From an uncultured Bacteroidota bacterium (lineage in GTDB: Bacteria > Bacteroidota > Bacteroidia > Chitinophagales > Chitinophagaceae): a DNA stretch of 13,578 bases. Both the position numbers and the translations under genes were made by a program. The stretch lies in assembly GCA_946480675.1 (NCBI GenBank), contig CAMLKS010000024.1:1-13578 (forward strand), written 5' to 3'. Shown here piece after piece: positions 13,320 through 13,578 of this stretch (positions are counted from its first letter, which is position 1; each line of letters begins with the position of its first letter). The notes beneath the pieces were generated by a model, which was not told the DNA's origin, did not search any database, and saw only the letters and a list, made by a program, of their open reading frames with translations.

Positions 13320-13578
13320 TTACAGGTTCATAGGCTGTACCGGTGGTGCAAGCCGCTTTTTCAGGTACTTATTAGCCGGTATTTCCAGCCATTTATAGCT
13401 ATAATGGCTAACTACAAGTGCTATAAAGAAAACTGCTATGACAGATAGGATATGGGTAGAAGTATGGAGGGTAAACATCGGTATTTTAGCACCTATGTAA
13501 TTGAAATACCTGATAACCAGCATATGCCACATATAGAAGCCAAAACTGATTTCACCTAAGTACACCAGTTTATCATTT
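13320..13578 (-). CDS. Acyltransferase family 3 membrane protein, C-terminal 85 residues (partial)
   Basis: The frame is open to the right window edge (upstream residues Asn-Asp-Lys-Leu-Val), so this is the end of a larger gene and the GTG at 13565 is not its start. LGEISFGFYMWHMLVIRYF matches the family element LGxiSYxxYLxH seen near the end of OafA/YrhL-like acyltransferases. A hydrophobic helix (ILSVIAVFFIALVVSHYSY) and the closing WLEIPANKYLKKRL, which resembles the usual WiErP end, follow. These integral membrane enzymes transfer acetyl or other acyl groups to sugars of LPS, exopolysaccharide or peptidoglycan. The acceptor cannot be told. The catalytic N-terminal part lies outside the window. 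The stop is 163 bases before rpsF. Confidence 0.85.
   Translation of the reverse strand, partial: NDKLVYLGEISFGFYMWHMLVIRYFNYIGAKIPMFTLHTSTHILSVIAVFFIALVVSHYSYKWLEIPANKYLKKRLAPPVQPMNL

Overview
This window looks like chromosomal DNA from a member of the Bacteroidota, probably near Chitinophagaceae/Chitinophagales. This is inferred from family content and promoter style, not from a 16S sequence. The evidence is the two kinds of type IX secretion (T9SS) C-terminal domain (type A, and the type B/CHU_C domain), lipoproteins with Bacteroidota features, repeated TAnnTTTG -7 promoter boxes, the lack of obvious Shine-Dalgarno sequences, and the rpsF-rpsR-rplI order. All genes are on the minus strand except one small lipoprotein gene at 2874-3380. 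There are no rRNA, tRNA, CRISPR or insertion-sequence signals.

Left third (1-6939), cell-surface and secreted proteins. The window opens inside a large secreted right-handed beta-helix protein (start at 956, C-terminus outside). A 281-bp intergenic region follows, with helically phased TTAA motifs and a long inverted repeat. Next is an exported TPR protein (1238-2728), divergent from a surface-type EGF-domain lipoprotein (2874-3380). A perfect 18-bp hairpin separates this lipoprotein from two tandem T9SS cargo genes: a type-B cargo (3464-5473) and, upstream of it, a type-A cargo (5497-6327). The type-A gene's signal peptide is out of frame by one base in a six-A run. A coiled-coil lipoprotein with a 14-residue tandem repeat (6511-6939) has its own promoter and a strong terminator.

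Middle (7052-11917), a probable five-gene operon read right to left: panD (beta-alanine for pantothenate/CoA), an LPG-synthase-type membrane protein, the heptose-1-phosphate adenylyltransferase hldE2/rfaE2 (LPS core precursor), polyphosphate kinase ppk1 and exopolyphosphatase ppx. The genes overlap or lie 3-54 bp apart. ppk1 and ppx make and degrade polyphosphate. ppx begins with TTG three bases after the ppk1 stop and in the same reading frame.

Right end (12001-13578), the ribosomal operon rpsF (S6) - rpsR (S18) - rplI (L9). It has a -7 box, a leader that folds like the known S6:S18 autoregulatory element (bulged CCG), and a hairpin terminator after rplI. The last bases hold the C-terminus of an acyltransferase-3 membrane protein cut by the window edge.

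I did not find a clearly new multi-gene system. The best leads are the frameshifted signal peptide, the phased TTAA array, the ppk1/ppx in-frame junction, the protein-level conservation of the tandem repeat, and two genes whose -7 box sits seven bases before ATG (possible leaderless or near-leaderless transcripts).
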